Shown: piece by piece, positions 49,701-62,179 of the stretch
Layout: every line of letters begins with the position of its first letter
How positions within the stretch are numbered: position 1 is the first letter of the stretch
NCBI GenBank assembly: GCA_037954235.1
Contig: JBBMOA010000013.1
Coordinates: 23,492,692-23,556,691, forward strand
Length of the DNA: 64,000 bases
Source: Aulostomus chinensis
Taxonomy: Eukaryota > Chordata > Actinopteri > Syngnathiformes > Aulostomidae
Reading direction: 5' to 3'
Notes under the pieces: generated by a model
The model's database searches: none
The model's input: the letters and a program-made list of their open reading frames with translations, nothing else
What the model was told of the DNA's origin: nothing
Translations under genes and position numbers: made by a program

Positions 49701-52700
49701 GGCAGGGGAATAAGAGGCTGAAGACAGAAAGGCAGACAGATGAGTGAGGGGACTGGCTGGTGCGATGCAGAGGCGTGAGCGGATGGAACAATCTGGCAAT
49801 GAGTGGGTGATTGAGGACAGGTGAGGAGGAGAAATAGGAGTGGAATAGCCACACCCACGCGACATAAACACAAAGACAGAGAGGAGGAGGAGACACGGAT
49901 GCACAAAGGGAAACCAGCAGTTGTGGCTACAGTCGTGACATTTTGGACTCTTTCCACAGTAGATGACTCAGGTAACAATAGCTTGAAGCAAACAGATGAT
50001 CAACAATGTGAGTTTGCATTTTTTTGGTTGTTGTTGCCGTTGATGCACAATGCATTATTTATGAGCCTTATTTAACTGATTTGAATATTTTTGCATCAAA
50101 TTATGCATATGTTAATCCTTTCCTATATATCAACTCATTGAGATTTTTTTTGATCAATGAGCATGAAGTTAAGCTTTTACAGTCAAGGCCATCTTTGTGA
50201 TCACAGGCAGAGGGGAAAAAAAGAGTCTTCTCACTGAGATACACTGAGAGTTTACAGTTATTCCCAAACCACAGTTGTGATTAGTCCATCACATGAGCTA
50301 TGTCATCTGCTTATTCTAAGCTGACCTTTTAATCCAGGGCCATTTAGCATCATAAGTGTATAGCACATATCATCTTTGCTCTCTGGCTCAGTAATAGCTG
50401 CGTGCCTGTTTGATAGCATCACGTTGGCAGAAAGCTGAAATGTAATATACAGTATATCTCACTCTAGGTGGGTATGCTAATTGAGCTCTTCAGGAAGCAA
50501 AAAAACAGTGTAGTGTCGGAGAAAAGGAGGTATAAAAGAAGACCTTCCATGGGCTGTACCTCTGACTAGATGAGGCAAGGGGTGTGAACTCTTAGTCTAC
50601 CAATGGCTTTAGAAAACTGGTCTTACAGATGGCATCAAAACTCCGATCATAGTAGGACAAGTGCTCAGCACCAGACCGAGGAGGCAGGGGCCTGAAGAAG
50701 TTTTCTTCTTCCTACAATACACATACTAGGACAACGTTTACAGGTGCATGACATCTGCATGTCATTGCCCAAAATTGAAGTTGAGTGCAGCGTGCAAATT
50801 CACCCAAAATAATTTAAGATGCGTGGTCAAACAAGTAACAGAAAAGAGACTTAGTAATCATGTGGCAATTCTCAGTAATGGCAACATCGAGAAAGGTAGG
50901 AAGAGGCTAGAGAAACTGCCAAGTACTGAAGAAAGAACTCGACAGGATGAGGGAGATGAAATCCACAGTTGATGCCACTGGTATTTGAGCAAAGTGGGAG
51001 AATGATTCCAGGAGCAAAATCTGAGGTTTAGACGAGATTTAGGAACAGCCAAAATACTGAGCAAAATTGTCTTTGTTGTAAGGCCTAGACCAGTGTCTCG
51101 CAGAAGCGATGGGCAGTATCGATGCTACAAGTAATAGACTTAATAATTTCCACTAAAATAGTAGTAATGTGATGATATTGCCCCTGTTTTCTGTAGCAAA
51201 ACACATCTCCAACCTCTAAATGACACAAGAATTTATGGAAAGCCATGTGGACAGCTGCTACCCATAATGCTGCAGGATGGAACACAAAGCAAACTCATGT
51301 ATTGTCCCAGTTTTCCAGACTCCATCAGGTTAATAGCTCCAGAGAGTGATGGTTAATTACATGTAACAGCCCTCTGCAGCGGTGGCTCATTCATGGTACA
51401 ATGACTCACTGTTGCCAGGTGACAAGTTCTGGAGAAACTGTGACTCGGGTCACTTCTTGAGGAAAAAAGTGGTATTACATGTCAAGATGTACCATCATTA
51501 GCTTCAGGCTAAATGTATCACCTTCAACCTTTAAGCACAGTACAGAACCAATATTTAGTTGTCCTATAGCCTCACTGTAAATCACTATGAAGTGTAATGA
51601 CCGTGGCTAAGCATCAATAAAATAGTTAACTTCTACCAGAGCATAATGACCCTATGGTAATTACCATGTATAGATCATTGATATAAAACTGTGTCCCTCC
51701 ATTTCCCACCACAACATCATAAAACCATGAAATTGATTACATCTGTTATTCACCTTACTGTAGCAAGGTGGAACGACACACTCTACACTGCCGAGCAGGG
51801 ATCAATATCAGCAGAGATCCAGCCGTGAAACTAGAATGAGAGGGTGATAGGAGTATAGTTGAAATGGACAGTGTAGCTTTGTCTACAACTCACTGAACTT
51901 CAGATGGATCAATCGCTGCTAATGTAATTAAATGACTGGGCCTCAGCAGCTGGGTCTGTTCCTCACTGAATCATTTTTTTTATGAAGCCAAAACGAGTGA
52001 GTCCATAGGAAGATAGTGAAGTGATGTAAAGACTTGAGCAATTATTGCAACAAGGAGCACATTTAACACTTTTCCCTGGTGGGACACCATTGTAGAATGA
52101 AGGGAAGGAGCCCCATCCCTGCAGGCCCGGAGATGAGTTATTTTTGACCATGGAAGCAATAACTGACAAAACAATCTCCACTCCTGGACCAGTTAATCAG
52201 CTTGTTATGGAGCTCTCCAACTTATTGCATATTCAGAAGGAGCTCTTTAGCTTTATGAAACAATAGATGTTGGGCCTGGGTATTGGCAAATACCTCACAC
52301 TATGAGAAGTATCATAATACATGGGTGACAGTGCGTATTTATCACAATATGACAGTAAGATGAAGTACATATGAGATATATCTGAAAATATATGTACATC
52401 ACATTGTATTGATAACTGACTGAAATTTTTATTCAAAATTTCTGTTCTATTTTCATATGAACTCTTGATTCTCATGAAAAAAAAACTGCAAAACATTGCT
52501 GTATATTGTAAAGCTACTGTAGGTTTCCATTATTTAAAAAAATGTTGGGACGCACATATCTTGCGGACGTTGACCAAAAAGTTAATTGAGCATAACGTTT
52601 CCAGACGATGTGAAAAGACTTCCATTTTCATTGACTAAAATGTTAAACTTTGGAGGATATACTCAGATTTTTTTTGAAGCACTTGTCATAAAGCAGTTGA

Positions 52701-53158
52701 TGCAGTCAAGTGTATTGTTCGACACTCTTGCCGCCTACATGGCGGTCGAGTTCATCACAGAATACCCGTGACTCATCTTGATGAGCTCCTTACATAAGCC
52801 ACTGTCGCAGTGCAAGTAAAACCTGCAATGGCTTTCAATAAGCAGACAATGACAGCCAATCTGCAATAAATGCATGCAGCTTTCTGTCACATAATTTAGT
52901 TTTCATCCTCTTTTGGGGGGTGTTGCTCTGTTGCTTCTTCCACCTTCCTGGCTGTTCCCAAATGTTGTCGTGCATTATTTAAAGGGAAAATGGGGAAATG
53001 TAGCCTGTTATACACCCTTTGTTGACACAGTCACAACCACAGGATAAATTCTTGAGATGCTGTTCTTGTCCCATTTGTGTTGTTTGGATTTCACTACCAC
53101 TCAACGGGGGATTGATAGAATGAATAATGTTACATTCTTGTATGTACTCCATCCTCAG

Positions 53159-53355
53159 GCTTGACGACGCTGCAGGTTGTTCTGGACACAGCAGCAGAGA
53201 GGAAATGGCAGGTGACAGCCATCAATGTGGGCAACCTGAAAGACGAGAGGAAAGATGAGGCCTACCGCTCACTCTTCCAGGACCTGGAAAACAAGAAGGA
53301 GAGGAGGGTGATCCTGGATTGTGAACAAGATAAAGTAAAAGACATCATGGATCAG
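53159..53355 (+). CDS. gria2: gria2 exon 4: amino-terminal domain
   Basis: A 197-nt exon: LTTLQVVLDTAAERKWQVTA, INVGNLKDERKDEAYRSLFQ, DLENKKERRVILDCEQDKVK and DIMDQ. Acceptor CCTCAG ends at 53158. The donor is at 53356: CAG|GTGCAG. Reading on past it reaches a stop at 53377-53379, so the homology-defined border is needed. Phase 1 in, 0 out. Confidence 0.96.
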
Positions 53356-54940
53356 GTGCAGTACAGAGTTCAGCAGTAGACTCCATGAAAACAAACCAGC
53401 ATCATTAATCTGATATACCATGAAAAGCAAAATAACTTCAGTGTAAAGAATTCCTCAATATTCTGCAGTGCACATAGCAGTATGATCTTGCTTCAGTATT
53501 GGCATTGAGCTTTTGATATTGTGCTCTCCGTCTTTGATGTCTCAGTGAGTAAAGCAGTTGTGTGTTCCACCACGGCCAGCAGGCTTAAAGCAGGGCCCTG
53601 AAGCAGGAATCAAGAGGATGAATATTGGATGCTCTTGTCATGTTTTGAGCTGTTGGACCAACTGCAGCACTTAGAGTTTCAGTCTGCAGTCAGACTTCTA
53701 TTGTTTAAGATATCCAGGTCCATCTTTAAACTTTTTCCATCCAATAACATGCAGTAAGTGTTCAATTTTAGATCGCACAACAGGCCTTTGGTGTGAAAGT
53801 AACACATCCACGATTTTGACTTCTCACATCTTCGCCAAAAAGTACAAGGAGGAAATAAAAGTTCACACTATGAAGGTTACACACATCTTCTGACAAATGA
53901 GCAGTTTATGAAGATTACAAATGTTGGAAAGTCTGCGTGTCTGAGTTGGGAAGTCAGTAATGTTCATGAGCTTTTAAATCATAAGGTGGGAACAATATGC
54001 TCAGAAACTGTAAAGAAGATGTGTGCCCATTTGTTTTTTGACAAAGAAGAGCAAAAGAAAAAGATTGGGAGGTTAATGCTGATGGCTATTCGAGCTCACT
54101 GTGCATGTACAGCAGTAAATGTTAATACTATTATACATCTTATGTGTGATCACAAAATTATATTCAAGACTTCCAGTGAATAAAAATAGATATGCAGTGT
54201 TGTACTCAATTACAGCACAGCTTTGCACTCTCATCTTAAGTATTATTATATTTATTTCTATAACTTTCTAAGATCCATCATTTATTGCACAACACAAACA
54301 AAAGCAACAAGGGACAGAGTATAAACTCAACAGAAAATAAAGCTTTATTTTAAACAATCACAGTAAATTCTTTTCATTTTACCAGGAAAAAAATGCTTGT
54401 ATTGGGCAAATATGAATCATATCTCATTATGATTGGATGTAATCTAAAATTTAAAGCGCATTGGGAAATGATTAGCAGTGATAAGAGAAAGCAGCATATG
54501 TTAACAACCCTGTCGTCCTTTATTTATCCCTGGAGGAGACCTGTAATATCCAGCCATTATATATGCATTTATACATGTAAAAAAAATACATAAATAAAAA
54601 CAATATCACATGACACCATCAGTCCAGAAGATGCAGAAGCACTGTAACAATTACACTAATTGGACAAATCAAAGACAAAACAGATGTACATCAGCAGGTT
54701 AGCTCAGTTAACATTTTACCCAAGAGACAGTATCATTGATTAACATTTAAAGCAACCTTTGTGTCTGTTTATCAGGAAATAATAATAATAAACTGAATTT
54801 ATAAAGCACTTTTCATACATTAAAAATGTAGCACAAAGTGCTTTACATGTTTAAAAGCAACCACACCCCACCCAAACCCCCCACCCATACACACACATAT
54901 ATGCACCCAAACACGAGCACATACGCGTGCACGCACTCAA

Positions 54941-54972
<32 letters not shown>

Positions 54973-56372
54973 TTAAAACGAGATGTAAGAAACGTTAAAC
55001 GTGGCTGAATACAGAGGAGCCAAGACAGGAAACACCATCACAGGAAGCCGTCAGCACTGATTGCTGCTCACGGCCCAAGGCCAGGATGCCTCCACCCGGG
55101 TGCCCACCTCGCTGCAGGCCAGTGAGGTGCCCACAGCAGTGAAGCACTGCCATAGACCTCCACCAGGCCAAGCTGATTTTCATCCCGAGTCAGAGACACC
55201 CCTGCCAGGGCCGATCACAGCCCCCCGAGCGAGGACGGCCCCCACTGAGAAAACACTGGAGACATTGAATAAGAAACATAAAACTATGGAGATATGGAAT
55301 AAAGACATAAAACTGCATAGACTAAGAACATAAAAATAATTAAAATAATATACTACTAAAAAAAATAGCTAAGATGAACTCTGTCTGAAAAGGAAATAGA
55401 AAATGAAAAGGGCTAGAATATGAATTGACTAAGAAAGTAAGACATTAGTTAAAGCTAAATTAAATAGGTGGGTCTTGAGCCTGCTTTTAAAAATATTAAC
55501 ATTCTCTGCAGCCCTCAGGTCCTCTGGCAGGAAATAGAGGTTTTTCGCTCATGTCAGAGTCATTTTAGTTGGACACACAAAACACTATTATTTAAATCAG
55601 TTCCATTTAGTGGTCCTAACAAATGGAGGTGCCAGTCAAGTGGTGGGATTAGTTTCAGGTGTGTCATTTATCTGAGACATTTCTTATTCTTTTTTCTGTT
55701 GCTCTGCTGATAAGGGACGTGGCTTCGGAATGAGATATCTCTGTCTGGCAGTATTTGTTACTGTGAATATCACTGTTTTTTTTTCTCAATTCAGTGATAA
55801 CCTGTCAGGCATGTAGGGGAGTGAGAAATTATCATGTTAAATGTAATGGCAGAATTTGGATATCGCTATTCTTACATGTTATGGCTGGTCTGGAGTGAAA
55901 TATGGTAATAGTTTAAGCCTAGTTGTGAGTTAAGACTTGTTCACTGGTCACATCAAAGAAGAAAGGGACTCACCAAACTTATCAGTAACAAAGTGAAAGA
56001 AGTAATGAAATAATAATGGCAACAAGATGTGAAAGTCAGGATCAGTGGTGTATGAATGTTGTGGGATGCAATGACTAATGTGGGTGCATGTTGTTAAGTG
56101 TAAAATATTAATAAGGCATTAGTGGAGCTTGGCAAGGTGTGTATGAATTGCTGAGCTGGCATCTGGGCAGGCAGACTCAAGTAAATTTGGAACACTTGCT
56201 GGTGTGATAGCGCCTCAGCTCACACAGAGCACGTACGCAGGACCCAGCCTGGGGCGTCACTACGGGTAAAAGCTTTTTGTTAAGGCTGGCTTTCATGCTG
56301 TAGACACCTGAGGTGTTTATGTATTCTAGTGGGATGCCTAATCTGTTTTATATGTATCTCATAATCCTGCAG
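53356..56372 (+). other. gria2: gria2 intron 4 (3.0 kb)
   Basis: Contains a dispersed repeat region (about 54775-55640) with an internal (CA)n tract. The rest is AT-rich and featureless to my reading. Confidence 0.8.
54775..55640. repeat. Dispersed teleost repeat with internal (CA)n
   Basis: The left part has TTTATAAAGCACTTTTCATA and GCACAAAGTGCTTTACATG. The middle has a (CA)n tract (54945-54973) and a GC-rich segment (55060-55250) that is out of character for the intron. The right part has GGGTCTTGAGCCTGCTTTTA and CAGGTCCTCTGGCAGGAAA. These strings are typical of a multi-copy teleost element. Class and exact borders are not determined; small frames in the GC-rich part are not genes. Confidence 0.5.
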
Positions 56373-56426
56373 GTCATCACGATTGGCAGACATGTTAAAG
56401 GCTACCACTACATTATAGCCAATCTG
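56373..56426 (+). CDS. gria2: gria2 exon 5: amino-terminal domain
   Basis: A 54-nt exon encoding VITIGRHVKGYHYIIANL, phase 0 to 0. Acceptor CTGCAG ends at 56372; donor GTAAGT at 56427. Nearly identical to mammalian GRIA2 at this point. Confidence 0.97.
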
Positions 56427-56594
56427 GTAAGTGTAAACGACTTCTCCATTTAGGGAGATACGGTCATTATTGATCCAGAGGGAACTTTAATTAAGGGGAT
56501 GTGTTGTCCCTCGTTTAGTTTAGCTGAAGATCCTCATTATGTTTTGCAGCAACCTAAGAGATAATAACTGGCCTTCAATGTTCTTTTTTTCCAG

Positions 56595-56753
56595 GGTTTC
56601 ATTGATGGAGACTTGTCAAAAATCCAGTACGGTGGTGCCAATGTGTCCGGTTTTCAGATTGTTGATTTTGATGACCCTCTGGTGTCCAAGTTTGATCAGA
56701 GATGGGAGGCACTCGAAGAGAAGGAGTATCCTGGGGCTGACAGTAAGATTAGG
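56595..56753 (+). CDS. gria2: gria2 exon 6: amino-terminal domain
   Basis: A 159-nt exon: GFIDGDLSKIQYGGANVSGF, QIVDFDDPLVSKFDQRWEAL and EEKEYPGADSKIR. One codon shorter than human GRIA2 in the GA-D-S-K segment. Acceptor TCCAG ends at 56594; donor GTGAGT at 56754. N-V-S is a conserved N-glycosylation sequon. Phase 0 to 0. Confidence 0.97.
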
Positions 56754-58581
56754 GTGAGTATGTTTGTGTCGGCGCGTGCAGAATCAAACAGAAAATTGTG
56801 TGTTTGAGGTAAAACTTGATCATGGTCAAACTGAAAACTGTCTTGACAAGAATGCTCCAAGATCAGTTACCTCCAAAATTCACTTCTAGTTTAGTTATCT
56901 TGCCTTCAGAATAAAAAACTTTTTTACTTTTAATTTTTTCAGAGGGTTTGGAGAGCCTTATTCTGAAAAATTCTTGGTTAAATAGCTAACGCAACATCGC
57001 TCCATCTCTGGAGAGATGTTAGCATAGCTGCTGGTTTTCATTGCTCGCACCTTGCTCAACTATAGAACCTGTTAAGCTAGCATGTTTGATGCTGTCTCTG
57101 GCCCACTCACCGGTAAATGGATTTACGTCACATTTTGCATCCCTCATCTGAGAGGAAAATATCACCTCCTTGTTAATTTACATTTGTTACATTTTATTTA
57201 TTGCTTGTACAGATGGATTTTATCTAATGATAACTGTGATTGTCTTTATTGACAATATGCTTCAGATATATTGCTATTTCCCTCATTCTAAAAATAGATT
57301 TCTGGAAAATCAATCCTTCCTGGAGTAACACATACAATAAGTCAAGCTAGAGAAACATTACTCATGCTCATTCCTAAAATGAAATGAGGACTTGGACCTT
57401 GAGCCTTTACATTCTCCCTGTGCCTGCATGGGGTTCCTCCTGGTCCATGGACCAAAAACATGAGGCTTAAGTTGATTGATGCCTCTGAATCACCCATAGG
57501 TCTGACTGTGAGTGTGAAAGGTCATCTGTATGTGTCAGCCCTCTGATTGACTGGTGACCTGCCAAGGGTGTACCCTGCCTCTCGCCTAGTGTCAGCTGGG
57601 ATTGGCACAAGCCTCAAACCTGTAGGGAGCAGAATATGAAATGATATGGATGGATAATCGTATGTTCTTCACTCCCTCTGAACTGAGCTCCCACTCTGTC
57701 TCAAAACCTCTCTGGTAATGTTAGACAACAGCAAAAATATTCTGTCACCTTCTGTCTGCAAAGTTCAAGTTCCTTTTGTTGCCATTCATTCAGACTGTCT
57801 GGGTGGAAAATCATCTTTGACAATTACAACACAGAACAAACTTGAGTGTGACATCAACACAACATGACTTAAAATAGCACTAGACGTATAATGTGCTTTC
57901 TAATTCAGATGAGACGCCTAAATAACAATGAGAAAAATGAGCATGAGGAGAGATGTGAGTTAAAGAGTGTGAAGGAGGATACTTTAATTTTCACGGGCAT
58001 GGTGGTCAATCCTTGTGTCCGATTGGTAAATTCAAATAATTAGTTTGTGTAACTTCAGCTGCTCGGTGTAAATTTCATGTGAGGTAAACAGTTTGATGCT
58101 GAGCAAAGCTAAATCGCCTCAAACCATAGTCACACCCTTAAGCAACTTAGCCTCATTGTAAGAAAATGATGTTATTCAATGATTTCTGCATGTTTATACA
58201 AATTCTCCTTTTTTTTTTTTTTTTTGCTCCTGACAATCTTTAAGCATTACGTTAATATAATGCATTTCAAATGGAGAATCTTTTTCTGCCTCTCCGTGAA
58301 ATGAAATTGCAGTTGGTAAATCATGAACTATGATGTGTCAGTACAATTAAAATCTGGTGCAGGGAAAAAAAAAGTACTTTATATGTGACATATGAAGTTT
58401 AACTTGTTAAATTATAATTTCCTAAAACTGATGTTTTTATTAATCATTTCTCAATCAAGAAGACATTTTTTAATATCATTAAGCTAGAATTTAAATCAGG
58501 TCTCATTGGTAAAAGGTTAACACTCTGATTAGACTCCTAATTCTTTGCCATCACTGTGCCTTTCCCATTTCCCTGCTCTAG
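56754..58581 (+). other. gria2: gria2 intron 6
   Basis: A 1.8-kb intron containing a + strand RTE-like 3' end (57411-57656). The rest is unremarkable apart from a poly-T run near 58210. Confidence 0.8.
57411..57656 (+). mobile_element. RTE-like non-LTR retrotransposon 3' end, copy 3 (diverged)
   Basis: Reverse-complement orientation of the copies at 15391 and 27479: ATTCTCCCTGTGCCTGCATG, GACTGGTGACCTGCCAAGGG, TGTACCCTGCCTCTCGCC, then a short GGATGGAT tail at the right end. More diverged and shorter than the other two. No clear target-site duplication. Confidence 0.7.
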
Positions 58582-58749
58582 TACACATCAGCGTTGACGT
58601 ATGATGCAGTGCAGGTCATGACGGAGGCCTTCCGCTACCTGCACAAACAGCGCATCGACTTCACTCGGAGGGCAAACAATGGTGACTGCCTGGCCAACCC
58701 CGCTGTTCCCTGGGCTCAGGGAGTGGAGATCGAACGAGCACTGAAACAG
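58582..58749 (+). CDS. gria2: gria2 exon 7: amino-terminal domain
   Basis: A 168-nt exon: YTSALTYDAVQVMTEAFRYL, HKQRIDFTRRANNGDCLANP and AVPWAQGVEIERALKQ. Acceptor TCTAG ends at 58581; donor GTAGCA at 58750. Includes the second ATD Cys (GDC). Phase 0 to 0. Confidence 0.97.
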
Positions 58750-60547
58750 GTAGCACATACTCCATGCACATCCTTTTAGTTGGTGAGGACTTGTTGCCGT
58801 GGTTACAGCAGATCTCTCGTCAGAGATGCACAAACACCTCAAAGGCAGGAGGTATTTCACAAAGAATGATTAAAGGCTGTGCATTTGCAAACTCCCAGAT
58901 ATACTATTCTTCAGAGGAGAAACCGGTCTGCACTTTGATGCAAGGGGAGATTACCTTCACTCATGCTTAGAAATGAAGCTTGGCAACCAATGAAGTTTGT
59001 TTTTTTTTTCTTCTTTGAAGTTTTCAGTAACTACAAGAAGCCATGAAAGTTCGATACAAGAGCAACGGATCGGAATACACTCCTGGACTTCTGGATTTAT
59101 ACACATAAAACATTTATGATATCTCAAACTACATAATAGATACAATCCTCTGTACCACAGTGTAAATTCCCCTGAGATTTACTGAGCTTTTGTTTTTCTA
59201 TGTCAGCTAATGTCAGCCAGCATTGCACAAAACTTGTGTGATTGATGAGCAAATACTGGTCCATCACTTTTGACCCTTGAGGTCAGCTTTCAAGTTTGAA
59301 AGCATATTTTCCTTTCACAGCCCTCCACAAATCCAAAGAATACAGCAAAGAAAAAACAAAACATCGGAAATAGAATAAAGTGATTTAAAAAATGATCAAC
59401 GTTGACGGAAAATAGATGAAAAACACAAATTAATACATGCAAATAATCAACAAATAGTACAAGAAAATTCGTCAAAGCAACCATGAAAAGATAAGACTTA
59501 TGTTAGTTAAGCGATTTATAGCCCCCTGTTTTTCCCAGGTCAAAGCAACATAAGGAACATGTGGTGGGTTCTGTAAGTAGCAGATTGTCTATTTCTGGTT
59601 TGCGAAGGATCAAAATTTATTTCTAAATGGCTGCCAAGCCTCAAAGAAGCTAAAAGGTGTTAGCGCACAAGGAGTGTCCAAATTGGAGTGGGGATCACAG
59701 CAGACTGTGTATGTTAGCACATTTTTAAAGAGTCCCCTATCTCTTTTTAGGTCGTATCAAATGCAATGTGGTGCAATATATTAGTTTTACACTCTTTTGA
59801 CTGATAGATGGTGCCAAGAAATACAAGCAGGAGGTTATGAAGAAAAAGACTGCTAGTCAACGTCAACATGGATGAAACAAAGCAATTTTTTACATTGCAA
59901 GCCAAGGATTTCAGGGGAAATGATGAATTCAACATGTTTTACACCTCAAGGATACCCATAACATGTTGTGAAGAGAAGCGCTACACAAAAAAAAGGCTGT
60001 TAACTTGAAAAAAAACCACAGGGTACCTTTAAGCCTCCCTCTGGTCCTTTGTGCCTCAGCCCTCTTGTTATTTATACTGGCTGCCAATGAAAGAAGAGAG
60101 AATATTTAAAAAATGTCTCTCCACACGCTGTGTTCATGCTATGATCTCCTTTCCAAACTGGACAATGATGGTTTCCTCATGTCTCTCTTCCTTGGTAGCT
60201 TGGCGTGAAACTATGTATGAGGTCATGAGCCTCTAGATTCATAGAAGAAGAGCTGGACTTCTTACTGAAACTTTCCACATGCTTCTCTCGACATGAACTT
60301 AGGAAATTTAGATGAGAAATATTAAGACTCCATTACATGTGATCCCGGGCAACTGAGGGTGTTTTGATCATTTTTTTAATTGCTGTTCTGAACATATGGG
60401 AGCTCTTCCTCCTGGCTCCCAGCCGATGTCATGTAACCATCTCTATTATTAATGAATAAAAACATTGTATTTGGCTTGTTTAGACAATTTATGGTTGTGT
60501 GGATAATACCTGATACTTTGTTGTAAGACTTTGATTTGGTCTCTAAG
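58750..60547 (+). other. gria2: gria2 intron 7
   Basis: A 1.8-kb intron; no element recognised. Confidence 0.8.
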
Positions 60548-60652
60548 GTACGTGTGGAAGGCCTGACAGGAAACATCCAGTTTGATCAACACGGCAAGAG
60601 AGTCAACTACTCTGTGAACATAATGGAGTTAAAGAGTAACGGTCCTGTGAAG
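60548..60652 (+). CDS. gria2: gria2 exon 8: end of amino-terminal domain
   Basis: A 105-nt exon: VRVEGLTGNIQFDQHGKRVN and YSVNIMELKSNGPVK. Contains the N-Y-S sequon. Acceptor CTAAG ends at 60547; donor GTAGGT at 60653. The following intron is only 89 nt. Phase 0 to 0. Confidence 0.97.
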
Positions 60653-60741
60653 GTAGGTTTTTGGTGGAAATTGCAAATGCAAAATTAATGATGTGTATTT
60701 TTTTTTTTTTAATGGATTTCATTATTTATTCATCCCAACAG

Positions 60742-60849
60742 ATTGGATACTGGAACGAGGTTGACAAAATGGCCGTCACCAAATCTGATGTCTTCGCAAA
60801 CGATACGACAGGAATGGAAAACAAAACAGTCATTGTCACCACCATCTTG
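60742..60849 (+). CDS. gria2: gria2 exon 9: linker to ligand-binding S1
   Basis: A 108-nt exon: IGYWNEVDKMAVTKSDVFAN and DTTGMENKTVIVTTIL. It carries two sequons (N-D-T and N-K-T) and the first strand of S1. One codon shorter than human. Acceptor CAACAG ends at 60741; donor GTAAAT at 60850. Phase 0 to 0. Confidence 0.96.
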
Positions 60850-61833
60850 GTAAATATTTGAGAGTATAAGACTATTAACTACTGTGTGTTTCCCCTCTGG
60901 TTTTATGTAATTCTAGGTCTAAAATATTGACCATCATTCATCGAAGAGATAATTAAACTAAAAAGTGAAATTTGCCTTACAAATGGTTGTCTTGAGTCCA
61001 CAAAGATGTAAGTCACTGCTGCATCACTTGTTTTTCACTCTTGAATGCAGACTGAGCCATCAATGTATATTTAGCTTGAAGATGATGGTGCCAGCAAAAC
61101 AGTGAAAACAGGGCCATTTACAAACTCTCAAGCGCATCATCCCATATAATTCATGTTGTCTTTTCGAGCTATATGCTAACACTTTCATTTGAAACAAAAA
61201 CGTGACCAGCAGGCGCATTCAGTTGAATGAACTCGCACTCATTCATGGAAGGGCTGGACCTCAGGTGTTGCAAATTGTCTTAAGCTTTAATTAATCAATC
61301 ATTAAATCAAATTAAAATATTTGTGGTTTACTTAGCATAAAGCTGAATAAAGAAGACATGGATCGGGATGAACGATGTACTTGGGAATGCTTAAACTGAC
61401 AGTTTAGTTGTAGCTTGTAGTTGGTGGCCAGGGGGCGCCATTAGCTTCAAGCTAAATATACGTTGCTGGCTATTTCTGCACCCTGGAGTTACAAAGAAGT
61501 AACGAAGTAGGAAAAACATCTTTGTGAACTCAAGGCACCAATTTGCAAGTTGAAAGACAAATTAGACGAGTTGGGTGAAGTTTCACTTAATTGTACGTTT
61601 TATTGAGGAAAGGAAAGTGGCTGCACTTATGCTTGATTTGCATCCTCAGATCGACAACAAAAATATTACACCATTCATTCCCGCCACCAGGCAGTGCTTT
61701 GTTTTAAGACGAGTGTCCTATTTCATTCCTAATGAGCTGTCAGCCTTGTGTGGAAGTCCTGTCTTTGTAGCAGTTCCTTACAATGTAATTCAAACCCCCT
61801 GTGCTGAACAGTGTTTTCTGTTTTGTCCTTCAG
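60850..61833 (+). other. gria2: gria2 intron 9
   Basis: An intron of 984 nt. The open frame at 61575-61868 runs into exon 10 but only its last 12 codons are exonic. Nothing else recognised. Confidence 0.8.
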
Positions 61834-62040
61834 GAAGCTCCATATGTAATGCTGAAAAAGAATGCTGACCTTTTTGTCGACAATGACCGTTACGAAGGTT
61901 ACTGTGTAGATCTGGCTGCAGAGATAGCAAAGCATTGTGGCTTCAAATACCAACTGAAAATAGTAGGAGATGGAAAATATGGAGCCAGAGATGCAGAGAC
62001 CAAAATCTGGAACGGGATGGTCGGCGAGTTAGTGTATGGG
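61834..62040 (+). CDS. gria2: gria2 exon 10: ligand-binding half S1
   Basis: A 207-nt exon: EAPYVMLKKNADLFVDNDRY, EGYCVDLAAEIAKHCGFKYQ, LKIVGDGKYGARDAETKIWN and GMVGELVYG. In the GluA2 structure, the first Glu, the Tyr of EGY and following residues line the glutamate pocket; all are present. Acceptor TTCAG ends at 61833; donor GTGAGT at 62041. Phase 0 to 0. Confidence 0.97.
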
Positions 62041-62179
62041 GTGAGTTATCTTCATCAAAAGGTTAAGGTGAATTTAATAATGCCACAGTGTCACTTATTA
62101 TGGTGCTTTTCTTTTTTGTAGCTATTCTGTTGCAAACCTCAAGAGAACCCTCTAATAAGTTTTGTCCTTTGTTTGATAG

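Larger units (their letters stand above)
43342..53158 (+). other. gria2: gria2 intron 3 (9.8 kb)
   Basis: Contains homopolymer runs near 44020-44062, a dispersed repeat (44853-45070) and a CpG-rich block with YY1-type motifs (46240-46790). No host coding sequence is recognised. Confidence 0.8.

Noticed and set aside
49592..49978. 128-codon minus-strand open frame
   Set aside because: Compositional: the plus strand is purine-rich here, giving Ser/Pro/Leu-rich frames in several registers on the minus strand.
53356..53379. Extension of gria2 exon 4 with VQYRVQQ and a stop
   Set aside because: This is read-through into intron 4; the donor at 53356 joins DQ to VITIG in exon 5, as in all GRIA2 genes.
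54995..55333. Small frames in a GC-rich segment of intron 4
   Set aside because: The segment is part of a dispersed repeat; both strands are open by composition.
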